64,000 nt of DNA, taken from positions 124,001-188,000 of the forward strand of contig NDFF03000329.1 in the NCBI GenBank assembly GCA_002150815.3, in the 5' to 3' direction. Below the pieces are notes generated by a model, which saw only the letters and a list, made by a program, of their open reading frames with translations, was not told the origin of the DNA and searched no databases. Numbering within the stretch: position 1 is the stretch's first letter; each line of letters starts with the position of its first letter. The translations under genes were made by a program, and so were the position numbers. Positions 46,949 to 57,356 of this stretch are shown piece after piece. The DNA is from Grammothele lineata (Eukaryota; Basidiomycota; Agaricomycetes; Polyporales; Polyporaceae).

Positions 46949-48470
46949 TCACCCAGCCGCCGCCAGCGCACGAGGACTAGCACTCATCACCGCGTCCACA
47001 GCGTCGAACCCAAGACGCACGTCAAAGTCGAGGTCGAGCTCCACCTCCGCGTGCTCCAAGAACTCGTCCACGACCGCGCGCCAGTCCGCCTGGCCCGCCG
47101 CGTCCGCGGCCGCCCACGCTTCGTGCGTCTTTGTGTCGAAGACCATGGGGGTGGGGAGCGGCTCGAACGACCCCGTGCCTGCGCCCATGCCCGTGTTAGA
47201 GCCGAAGTCTTGTGTGAGCAACCACCTATCGACACGGTCCCCGCTCCCCCCAGTAAGGGCGCGCGGGCGCGGGCGAGGCGCGATCTCGACGACGTTAAAG
47301 TCCGGGCTCAAAGGGGAGAAGAAGGACTCGGGCGCCGGCGCCGGCGTCAGGGGCGTGAGTGGGCTCTGGGGGGTGAGTGGGGCCGGGCGCGGGCGCACGC
47401 GGGACCCTGCGGATTTGGTGCGTGTGTGGGATTTGGTGGTTTGGGCTTTGATGCGTTGGGCTGGGGAGAGGGGGGAGGAGGAGGAAGGGGAAGAGAAAGA
47501 AGAAGCGGGAGCGGAGGCGGAGGAGAGTGTTTGCTTGTGCGTGCGGTGGATGGTACGGTGGACGACAACGGGTGGTGCGGCGGGTGCAGGTACGGGTGCG
47601 GATGCGGGCGGGACGTGCGTGCGCGGGGCGAGCTGGAGGGGGAGGAACGACGCCGGCGCGTAGGACGGGCTCTCGACTGGCGAGGCGGTGAAGGAGAACA
47701 TGGAGTCGAACGGGCTGTCCTCGTCCGACGAGAACGGGTCGATGTCGACGAGCTTGAGGAGGTACCGCCGGGGCGTCGTCGCGGACGTCTGGGGCTCGGA
47801 GTAGATCAGGTTGAAGAGCGGGTCCGGGTCCGAGTCCGCGTCACTAGTGAGGCACGATATCAGCGGGGTTGTTTCAAGATTTGAACATAACAGAGACGTA
47901 CTATGGGAGGGACGTCTGCGGAGGAGACAACCTTACTGTGCTAATCCCAGTCTTCGTCTTCCACAGCTCCGCAAACCGCGTCGGGCTCTTCAACGAGCCT
48001 GCAGTAATAGGCGAGACCAGTCCCGCAGAGCGCGGGCCATACGGGCGCCGCGAGGGCCTATCGGGGGAAATCGGGCTGGCGGTGTTGATCCTCTCGAGCA
48101 TATCTACGTCCAGGTCGATATCAATATCCGCGTCGGTGTCGGCACTGTCGGTGTCGGTATCGTAGTAAAGGCGCGTCGCGCCAAAGAGCGTGGTGAAGGC
48201 GGGCGGATAGTCAAAGGAGGATGCGGCGGAGTCGAGGCTCAAACACCTTCTGTGCGCAAACGCGCGGGCTTTTGTACGCACCCTGCGCTCGCGGAGCGTC
48301 TCCCCCAGCCCGGGAGAAGCGAGGGGGTCTATCACGGACGTCCACCGTCGGACAGCCTGCATCGGTGACGTGGGAGCGCGCGCTCCAACGGCGGTGGCGG
48401 GGGAGGACGTCGAAGCGGACGGGGGCGCGCCAGAAGAGGCTGTCAGTGCGGTCGAGGCTGAGCTTTGCAT
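46949..48470 (-). CDS. Low-complexity protein of unknown function
   Basis: Two exons joined by an intron near 47845-47935 encode roughly 475 residues. The first exon starts at MQSSASTALTASSG (48470) and includes SLDSAASSFDYPPAFTTLFG and an acidic repeat (DTDTDSADTDADIDIDLDVD). The second begins DADSDPDPLFNLIYSEPQTS, continues through Ser/Pro-rich sequence (SPLSPAQRIKAQTTK, LTPQSPLTPLTPAPAP) and ends in a better-ordered acidic helix (WRAVVDEFLEHAEVELDLDF). No domain is recognised. The splice donor that restores the frame (GTTGTC) is not canonical in its third to sixth bases, so this junction is uncertain. It could be a regulatory protein, but nothing in the sequence proves it. Confidence 0.6.
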
Positions 48471-48987
48471 GGCGTGGATGGGGCGGCGAGGCTCACACGC
48501 CGTCCCGCGGGCGCGTGGTATATGAGTGTTCTGGGTTGAACGTGCGCAGGTGTGGATGCTGCGATGGGTCGAGCGCGGAGGCGGCATCCGGGCGGGATCA
48601 TGAGGGCGGGCTTCCCGCCGGCACGACCGGGGGCGGTGCTGACGAGCAACAACGGTGACCGTAGCAAAGGGGCGGTGGAGTACCCCGCGTCTGCTTAAGA
48701 GGAGGTCAATATCACTTGTAATGTCTCCTCCCGATATGCAAGCGCATCCGCAGATGACCCCGTATCTTGATACTGCATCCGAGTAATCTGGGTACTTGTG
48801 AATGAAGATGTCGGGATCGAGCGATGTCGTGAAGTTCTTGATGAAGCTGATCTTCCTTGTCAAAGTGAGCTTCTTTGAGGCGCCGACCAGTGCTGCTGTC
48901 GACTTGGTCCTGCGGTCCAGATGGTGGCTACCAGCGGAATGCCAGCGGTCATTCAAGGGGGGCGCGGATTGCCTCTCGTGACAGCAT
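48471..48987. other. Intergenic stretch with a possible unassigned minus-strand exon
   Basis: A minus-strand frame reads KKLTLTRKISFIKNFTTSLD and PDIFIHKYPDYSDAV (about 48770-48880). It looks protein-like, but I could not attach it to a start, stop or neighbour. The rest is probably the promoter of the low-complexity gene. Confidence 0.3.
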
Positions 48988-49585
48988 TCAATATCGCGGA
49001 TCCTCGAAGACGGTCCACTTGAAGTGCGCGAAGGCCTCGAAGGTTCTCCAGCTTACTGGAAGTGGGAAGGGCGGAGACGGATCCAATGGCAGCCCGATAG
49101 CAGGACGAGCGGTAGGAATGATCGCGGTGAGCACGTCGCCGATCTGTTCTCCTAGTCAGATGTGGGTATCGAGGGCCAATTTCAAACTTGGACAAGTGCG
49201 CACTCACGTTTGTGAGCCCTGTAACGTTGATATCGTGGAGTGAACCAGGCAAGTGAGGTCGGCCCGTGGAACGAGACTATCCGTAAACTGGATATGCGAA
49301 GTATGTGGTCGTGATAGTCAGCGACCATGGCCTTCGAAAAGATGGTTGGTATACGGTGCTGTAACTTCGACGGAACCGGCGCAGGCTAGTCGTCATAGCC
49401 TCGTCGAGGGATACATCGCACACAACCGGGATCTCGGTACCGGTTCGGTACGTGGGACGAAATATGATGAGATTGACATTACACTGGCAGGTACAAGGTT
49501 AATGAACGAATACCGCCGGGAAGGCCGAGGGACTACTCACCTGTACATGAGTGGTGGGATGATAGCATGCTGGGGAAAGTAACTC
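48988..49585 (-). CDS. Unrecognised spliced gene, start uncertain
   Basis: Several short exons with good splice signals join in phase 0 into one frame. The pieces are HPTTHVQ, CNVNLIIFRPTYRTGTEIPV, PAPVPSKLQHRIPTIFSKAM, SRSTGRPHLPGSLHDINVTG, LTNIGDVLTAIIPTARPAIG and VSWRTFEAFAHFKWTVFEDP, followed by RY and a stop at 48988. Introns are about 39-60 bp with CTGAC- or CTATGAC-like branch points. No family is recognised and no clear start codon is visible. The frame may begin near 49585 or include a further upstream exon close to the end of COA6. It lies 90 bp downstream of COA6 on the same strand. The alternative is chance splicing of non-coding DNA. Confidence 0.4.
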
Positions 49586-49675
49586 TGACTGTCCACACCG
49601 GGCCAAAAAGGAAGGCTGGACGCGTACGTGCGGGGAACAGGGACACGGCAGGTGCGTACACTCACGCCCTCCTCG

Positions 49676-50017
49676 TCACCTACTCCTTGACGCGCTGGCC
49701 TGATTTTGCGCCTGAGCCAAGACGCCCTTCTGCTGCTCCGCCAAAACCCGTCTCTTGTTAAAGTAGTCGATCTGGAATCACGCGAGGTTCGGAGGTGTAC
49801 GTCCGAGATGGCAGGACAAGAAACGTACCCAGCTCTTGGCGCAGTTGTGCTCATACGTCTTCTTCGTGTCCGCACACGCTCCCCCTTCGTCTCCCGGCTT
49901 GACGACGCTGGCACCGTCGAGGCAGGCAAAGTAGGCGTCGCGGCTCTCCCAGCACTTCTGGCGGTCCTTGCGCGAGGTCGGGTCAGGCGCGTCTGGCTTG
50001 CCGCCGAACCATCCCAT
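49676..50017 (-). CDS. COA6: Cytochrome c oxidase assembly factor COA6
   Basis: COA6 is a small twin-CX9C-like protein of the mitochondrial intermembrane space that helps deliver copper to Cox2 of complex IV. Two exons, split by a 57-bp intron after CAKSW, encode 94 residues. MGWFGGKPDAPDPTSRKDRQ is followed by the first cysteine pair CWESRDAYFAC (CX9C) and the second pair CADTKKTYEHNC (CX10C). This unequal spacing is the COA6 hallmark. After the intron come IDYFNKRRVLAEQQKGVLAQ and a tail ending in SASRSR. No cleavable presequence is present, as expected for MIA40-imported proteins. Cox12/COX6B is a related alternative, but the spacing and length favour COA6. It is divergent from the TBC gene over 349 bp. 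Confidence 0.93.
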
Positions 50018-50366
50018 GGCGGTCTTGTGGTCCGAGCTCCGAGAAAGATGAGTAGAGGTCAGAGGAGGCCGGCGCAGGCAGAGCGAGACGAACTGAGACG
50101 GACGAGGAACACGGCGAAGGCGGCGGGAGTTATCCGCGCATTTCCGGGAGCAACCGGACTTACAGGCGCGTAATTCGCGTGGGTTATGCCGTTTCGGGGC
50201 ATAGCACGACGAAACCCGGGCTTAGCGAGCCGCGGCGGGAAGGTCGCGCGGTGCGACGGTCCCCAGGACCACGACCCGTCCACGACCATCTCCTCGCTGC
50301 GCTCGACGCCGACAAACCACCTGGCATCGTCATCGGAGGCCCGCAGCTCGACGAGGCGTCGCCCAC
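50018..50366. promoter_or_regulatory. Divergent promoter region of COA6 and the TBC gene
   Basis: This 349-bp GC-rich interval lies between two opposite start codons and must carry both promoters. I saw no clear TATA box. Confidence 0.4.
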
Positions 50367-53300
50367 ATGGCGTCTTCGTCCACCCAGTCCACCCCCGCCC
50401 ACTCCCACCCGCTCTCGCAGGAGGACTCCCTGCCCTCGCGCGGCCGCCGGTCACGCGGTAAGCCGAGCGAAGACAGCCCGAGGCAGACTCGACCGCAGAC
50501 GGACTACTTTACGCTCAAGGCGAAGCTCGACTCTGCGTCCGAAGAGCACGCGCGCAATTTCAGGGGGAACTGGGACGGCAGCGTGCGCGGGTACGGGAAA
50601 GGGAACCGCAGGTGCGCATACACCCTGTCGTGTGCCAGGCGCGGACGTTGACGGGAGGCGTGTGCGTCGCCAGGTCGAGCAAGCTACCGCCACTCATCGT
50701 AGTAGAGACCACCGGCGATGACCTCCCAGCACCCAAGTACGAGATTCTGAGCGATGGTGACGGTCCCCGCGTCTCCCCCACGACAGCTGCGAAGATCCTG
50801 TCCACGAAATGGCACGAGTATTCCGACGACGCCATGCGCACCGCCGTTTCTAGCCTGGCGAAGGACGCGCCTGACGACACATCCTCCGACGATCCCACCT
50901 TTGCGATCCTCCGGGTCTTGTCGTCTACGGTCCTCAGCCTTACACGCGCGCGTCAGGAGTTGGAAGAGAGGAGACGCGCGCTGCAGGAGAAGGAGGCCGC
51001 GCGCAAGGCACGGGCGCAACAGCTATTACAGGAGCTTCAACCTTCGGAGAAGGAGATCGCGAATCGCGTCTTCCAGTCATTGTTTCCGGACGATGACGAG
51101 AGCATTCATCATGTCCATAGAATAGAGAGGCAGCAGAGTCTCATGGTGAGCGTGTCCTCTTGTCGAATTGCTTTACAACTCCTTTCCCCCTCTTCCACTT
51201 GCCATGCATCACGATCGTATCATAAATAGAGTGGTGTGGGAGCATGCCTTCTGTTCGATGATGTCGTTACTACTCCCTGACTTGTCCGAGCGGCTTTCCG
51301 CATCTCATGAGGGGGCTTCGGTCCTTTGAGTTTATGCGCCTGTCTCCGGGTGGTCAAAGACATTCATGCACACTTCAAAAGAACAAGAGCTGATTCATGT
51401 CCACAGTCCCTCACCGAGTCCCTTACCGAAGCCATCGAAGACGAGGTGCCAGTATCCCAGAGCATACCCAAGGACGACATCGCCACACCCATGGCGTCTA
51501 CCCTCATCGTCCCCGTCCAGCCACAGCTCTCCCCAGTCACCGCAACAGCACAGCTACCACCCATATCTCCCGTTCGAGAATCGCGGTCCGAACAAGGACC
51601 GAGTAGTGAGGCAGATCCCGACGACGCGAAGAGTGCGGAAGACATGGAGAGCACAGAGACGGCGGGTCCGGATGCGCCGGCCGCAGAGCCACTGAAGGGC
51701 GAACGCCCGACGTTTGGAGAGTGGATGGGCACTTGGTGGGTGAAGCCACGGAGCAAGAGCCGCGTACCCCCAGTCCCCTTTCCGCGGGAGAACAGCGTCG
51801 TGGAGTCGCCGAAGGAGGATCCTTCTGCCTCCAGCGACGACGTCTCGACCACCCAGTCCCAGTCCCAGTCCGTCCCCCCGACCCCCAGTCGTCCGAACGC
51901 GTCAAAGCGGAAGCCGTCGAGGAGCGTCTTCGGCACTCTCGGGTTCTCCATCCTCAACCCCTCCTCCTCATCCGCCCTGGCGGGCAAGAAACGACGCAAC
52001 ATGTCCGTCACCGAAGCCACAAGCGGCGAAGACCGACCCAAGATCCCCGACACCCTCTCCGTCAAGTCCGCCCGGCCCTCGCCCACAAGCAGCCCCCTCC
52101 TCTCCCCCTCCGTCCTCCCCCTCCCCTCAGACCCCTTCCGCCCCATATCCTCATCCAACGTGGGGTCCCCGTCGCCCAGCGTCGCCCTCAAAGACGAGAA
52201 ACCCCCACAGGGCTCGTCCCTGCGCGCGATCATCCAGGCGACGCGCGTGATGACCGCGGACCCGGGCAGCATCCTCGCGGACCAGGGAAGGGAGACGAGC
52301 GGGGCGATCGCGCGGATGGCGTTCGAGCTCGTGCGGAACGCAAGAGAGGACGGGCTGGATTTCCGGGAGCGGCCTAATAATAGGAAGGAGCGCAAGGCCG
52401 GGGCTGGGGTTGGTACTGGGGGAGAGAAACGCGATCCGCGGTCTCTGCTCTCGGCTGCGACGGCGGCGGCGGCGGCGGCAGGGGCAGCAATGGCGGAAGA
52501 GGAGGCGACGCCCACGCCCGCGAGGGTGCTCAACGCTGCGCAGGCAGGACGTTCGAGCGCGAAGGCGAAGCCGAGGAAGCCCAGCGTCAATATCGCTGCG
52601 TTCGCGTCGCCCCTGTTCGGCTCGTTCGCGATCCAGCAACAGAAGAAGCCGCTCAGCGCAGCAGACGGCGGGCAAACCGCAGACGTTGCACAGTCGGGGC
52701 TGGCGTCGCCTCTCCCGGTAGCAGTGAAGAAGCCCGGGTCCGTACCACTCGAGTCTATCATCCCCGTAGACGCGAAGCCCCCGACGCAGTACCTCTCCCG
52801 GCAGTACACCCCGCTCACCGCGCGCGACTTCCACTTCTCGATCCCGCTCCCGGACAGTGAGGACACGCTCGCTGCGCAGGGGGAGAGCCATGAAGGCATG
52901 ACGGACCGGTTCGGGTTCATCTACGACGTGGCGAGGTACGACGCCCTCCTTCTCCTGCGCGCGAGGGAGTGCAGGAATACGGCGCCGGCGTGTCTTACGG
53001 GCATCAAGGTCGCGGATCGGAAGGAGGACAATAGCTGGCCGGACGAGGACGAGGACGCGGGTGGGCTGGTGGTTGATATCGTGAGGGAGCCGTGCGATTG
53101 CGATGGAGAGGGCCAGGGGGTGGGAGACGACGCGGCGAGTGTGAACTCGGCGAGCACGCGCCCGACGGTGCGGAGCACGCCTGGGGGGGAGGCGGCGTCG
53201 GTGTCGTCTCGCTCGCGCCCGGCCTCCCCTGCCTCGTCCCGGCGGACAAAGCGCACATCGATCCTGGCTGGAGGCAGCTCGACGGCGCCGACGATGAAGT

Positions 53301-54637
53301 CGTCTTCCTCGGTGCTCTCTGTCGACTCCGATACACCTCGACATATCTGCCGAAACACGATCCACCGGCTGCTCGCCCAGCTCATCGACATCCACGACCG
53401 ACGTCAAGCGGTGCAACGCAAAGAATGGGACCAGTTTCTGAAGAACCGGAGCAAGACCGCCATGAGCAAAGCCGGCTCCTCCTCCGGCAACGCTCGCCCT
53501 AGCGGCGCCGCAGGCGTACTCGGGCTCGGGGGCGCCGCGCGGTTGCTCGGGCTCGGGACCACAGACGAGGAAGAGGAGCTGGGGCACAGCGAGGGCCTGA
53601 TCGGCTTCGCCCAATTCGGGCTCTCCGCGAGCAAAGACGAGCGGCGAGAACTGGACCGACTCGTTCGCGGGGGCATCCCGCTCGCGTACCGCGCCAAGGC
53701 GTGGCTCGAGTGCAGCGGGGCGCTGGAGATGCGCGAGCCGGGGGTGTTCGCGGACTTGCTGGCGGAGTGCGATAGCGGGGCAGCGGTAGTGAAGGAGATC
53801 GAGAAGGATGTGTGTAGGACGATGCCGCTGAATATCTTCTTTGGGAGGACGGGGGCGGGGGTGGAGAAGCTGAGGAGGGTGTTGATGGCGTATAGCAGGT
53901 GAGCTTGGTTGGTCCTGTCTGTATGGCGATGTGCTGATGTCTTTGCCCTCTAGGCGCAACCCGACTGTAGGGTACTGTCAAGGCATGAACCTCGTCACCT
54001 CGACCCTCTTGCTAGTCCACGCCGACCAAGAGGAGGCCTTCTGGGTCCTGGCCGCTGTCATCGAGCACATCCTGCCCGAAGACTTCTTCTCGCCCTCCCT
54101 TCTCAGCTCGCGCGCCTGTCCGCTCGTACTCCTCGACTACGTGCAAGACCTAATGCCGAAGCTCTCCGCACACCTCACGGAGCTCGGCGTCGACCTCGGC
54201 GCGATCTGCTTCTCATGGTTCCTGTCGCTCTTTACGGACTGCCTTCCAGTAGAGGTACGTCCCTCTTCTCAGCCACCCCGGACGCGCGCTGACGTGAATA
54301 CGTAGACGCTCTTCCGCGTGTGGGACGTCTTCATGGTGGACGGCGTAGACGTCCTCTTCCGCATCGCGTTCGCCATCCTCCGCACGAACGAGCAGGAGCT
54401 GCTCCGGTGCTCGTCTATCCCCGCCGTGTATGTCGCGCTCGAAAGCCTGCCGAATCGGATGTGGGAGGCGGATAGGCTGCTCCAGGTAGGCACTACTTCC
54501 TTACATGTGCCCGTTCTGCCTTTCTGACGGAGCTCCTCTGCCAGGCCGAGGCGGAGTTGCGGAGTACAATCGTGCATGCAGATATCGTGAAGCGGCGCGA
54601 CGCGCACATCGCGAAGCTGCGGGAGTTCGTGGCGTAG
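50367..54637 (+). CDS. Large TBC-domain Rab GTPase-activating protein
   Basis: TBC proteins stimulate GTP hydrolysis by Rab GTPases in vesicle traffic. The start at 50367 gives MASSSTQSTPAHSHPLSQED. After two introns a coiled-coil-like segment (ARQELEERRRALQEKEAARK) and a long Ser/Pro-rich region follow. The catalytic domain begins near 53640: LDRLVRGGIPLAYRAKAWLE, then the arginine-finger motif EIEKDVCRTMP (IxxDxxRT type) and the glutamine-finger motif PTVGYCQGMNLV. Next are EEAFWVLAAVIEHILPEDFF, GAICFSWFLSLFTDCLP and FRVWDVFMVDGVDVLFRIAF. The C-terminus is DIVKRRDAHIAKLREFVA at 54637. Both catalytic residues are present, so the GAP should be active. Introns also lie near 51145, 53900, 54255 and 54486. 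Total length is about 1,200 residues. A poly-Ala run (near 52460) comes from a GCG/GGC repeat. The Rab target is unknown. Confidence 0.93.
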
Positions 54638-55276
54638 ACTCCAAGAGTGCTTTGGCTTCCTATCGTCGATGCTATCGTCTATCTTACAGTTTGGGATCTA
54701 ATAATTTACATAGACGTGTAGTTCTTTCGGGACATTCAGAAGATACAAGAGGTCGCGCAGTAGGAAGCTCATACGTGTACACTAATATGGATAATACGCA
54801 TTCCTTCTCTACCGTTTCACCTATGGCGCGATCGCGTTATCTTTGACTGTCACCAGGGTATTCGGATGTGCACGGTCGGGATCTCGTTGCTTCGCTTGAA
54901 GGTGGTGCGCGAACGCGCGTGTACCGATAGAACTCAGAGACTGCTATGCATGCATAGTGTGGTGGATATGTGGATGATCTGAGGTGAGACGAAACCACAT
55001 ATCCGAAGTAGACAACGATGATAGTAGTGTAAAGCAGTGGTCAGTGGTTACAGTCTTGCGCAGGCAGACCGCAGAAACGCACGCGCTGCGCAACTAAGAT
55101 GGATGGTTGAACGTTGACCACCTGCGGAAGATGTCATGTAACCGCCATCTCCACCACACAGGCGAACATATGGAGGTAATGTAGTGCATGCCGGCTGTGG
55201 TAGGAGAATACACGTCCTCATTGTCGAATACCCACGAAACGTTTATGCTAGTTGCCCAGCTACAGGGGAGTACACT
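54638..55276. other. Convergent 3' region
   Basis: AT-richer DNA between the TBC and MINDY genes. No gene is recognised; it is probably 3' UTRs. Confidence 0.5.
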
Positions 55277-56918
55277 CTACATTATCACACAATCCTTCTT
55301 CTTCTTGTTCGCCTTCTCCTCGAGCCGGGCTTGCTCTCGCTCTGCGCGCTCGCGCTCCCTCTGCTCCCTCAGCGTCGCGAGCCGGTTCATGCGCTCGTAC
55401 TCCTCGTTCTGCAGTTGTTGTGCCAGGGTCGCGCTGTTATTACATTCGTCCAGGTCAGCATCGACGCTGCCCAGCCATCGAAAGCAGACAAAGGGACGAC
55501 ACTCACTCGGCTCTATCCGCCAGCGTAAGCGCACCGGTCTGCTCCTCGAGTGCAGCGAGCGCGCTCTCGCCCGTGTGCCCAGCGTAATCACCGCCAGCGG
55601 GGCTCGAACGGATGAAGTCGGAATCAACGAACGTCGACCAGCCCCCATCTACGTCCTCCAGGCGCTCCCAGACGACGGAGGACTCGTTGAAGAACACTTG
55701 GTCCGTGACGAGGGTATACAACGCGCCGCCACTTCCGTTGCTTCTGCCGGCACCGTCTGCGTCCTCCGCCGGTCCGGGGCCGGGAGCTTTGTAGAGCACG
55801 GAGAGGTGGGAGTTGCGGAAGAGCGCGACGAGCGCGTGTGGCTCGAGCTCGGCGGCGAGCGTGAAAAGACCGTGGTATGTGAGCTGAGCGGACGCGTTCT
55901 CGATGAAACTGCGCACGACGAGGGCTGTACGAGGGACATGTGTGAGCGGACAAGCGGCGTGGGTCAGGGGCCGAATTTACCGTCCTCGACCTTCCTTTGC
56001 TCTTCTGGAGTGAGGGTGTAGGCTGTGTACGAACGCGAAGGCGCGGCTGAGGATGATGCCCCTTGAGAGGAAGACCCGGCGCGAGACGAGGATCCCTCCA
56101 CAAATGCAGGACCTTGGTACGCGGAAGACGTAGCTGGAGGTTCTTCTGCGACCATGAACTGGCCTTTAGTAAGGTGGTCAGCCTCGACGAGCAGGTTGAC
56201 AGATGAGTCGTAGTCTTGGGTGCGCGAAAGAACACGGTACTCGGGGCTGGAGGGGTCCACGAGCCAACCATGCACGAGCTTGATGCCCGCTTGCTCGAAG
56301 AGCTTGAGCTCTCCTCCAGTCGTTGCAGGACGGAATGATGTGCATCCCGTAAAGAGGGGATTGAGATCCATGCCCTCTAGTCATGCGACCACTCGGTCAG
56401 CGGTGTGAGATGCGGGTGGGTGCAATAATGACGTACTGCGTGTGGCTGGCATTGTGGACAGGGCTGCGGAGATGTCGACGTCGGGGCATGACAGGAGAAG
56501 ATGTTCTGCTACAAGTTGAGAGAGATATTCATAGGAGACTGCTTCACGATGTGGCGGCTCTATCTGGATCTTCTCGCGTAGAATAAGTATGTTACCTGCC
56601 CAAAGACGTCAGTCATGCCAACCAGTGGCAGAAGTGGATACATATGAGCTCACAAATAGCAATAAATGAACACGGCCTGGCGTCAAAATCAGCGCAGAAT
56701 CGACAGCGCACACGTTGAACTCACCCATTGAGGTTCTGGGTAATAATCTTGTATTTGCGAGGCTCGGAGGTCGGAGTCGGTCGGAAAGAGATCTCTTTGA
56801 GGTACCAAACCTCTTCTATAGCTTCTCGAATATGCTCATCCACCACGCGGTCCGCAACAACTTCGGGCGTTCCCGGCGCGGTGGGAGGTTGTGCTCCCTG
56901 GGATTCGGAGTCGGCCAT
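55277..56918 (-). CDS. MINDY-family (FAM63/DUF544) deubiquitinase with CaaX box
   Basis: MINDY enzymes are cysteine proteases that trim K48-linked polyubiquitin. The start at 56918 gives MADSESQGAQPPTAPGTPEV; an in-frame Met 57 bp upstream is an alternative. Exon 1 has WYLKEISFRPTPTSEPRKYK and ends at ITQNLNG. A 23-nt exon (56654-56676) completes the active-site motif QNLNGPCSFIAICN, with the oxyanion-hole Gln and catalytic Cys in family positions. Then come NILILREKIQIEPPHREAVS, GCTSFRPATTGGELKLFEQA, QLTYHGLFTLAAELEPHALV and ALFRNSHLSVLYK. The catalytic His is expected in that last region. A charged C-terminal helix (ERERAEREQARLEEKANKKK) ends in KDCVIM. CVIM is a CaaX box that predicts farnesylation and membrane attachment. 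Five or so introns occur. Family and active site are clear; the cellular target is unknown. Confidence 0.93.
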
Positions 56919-57356
56919 GACGCAATCGCCGCGCGTAGTTATCGGTCGTTGATTAAGCGAAGTTAGGGAGGTCACTAAAGAGACTGAAGCTTCAATAGGG
57001 CGTCAAAGGGAGGGGAATTTCAATCGCATACAAACGGAAGAGCTTCTAGACGTCGAGGTTCTAGTAAACAGTACGCTATAGGAGGAGGTCGTCGTGGACT
57101 GTTGCCAACCAGGATTGCCACGTTTGACGAGCGTCTAGCTCAGACTAGCTGCGGTTGGAGTGGCGACAAAGTGGCGATGCGGCAGCTTCACCTGGGCCCA
57201 GGGGCCTTGGCGCCGAGGCAACGCCGAACTAACTTGATTGAAGTATTGGCTGCGAAGTAACTGCGTATGCATAATATTTCCCGCTGATACATTCTGTCCT
57301 TATATCTCCAGTGAATAGGGAATTCAGGCTGCTTGTGATTCAACGAAGCTATGCGA
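56919..57356. other. Intergenic, upstream of MINDY and downstream of DUF4139 copy 2
   Basis: Nothing is recognised beyond the expected promoter of the MINDY gene and the 3' end of DUF4139 copy 2. Confidence 0.5.

Noticed and set aside
52151..53959. 602-codon open frame on the minus strand
   Set aside because: It lies antisense to the TBC gene, whose domain motifs are clear; the frame is Arg/Pro-rich GC-driven sequence.
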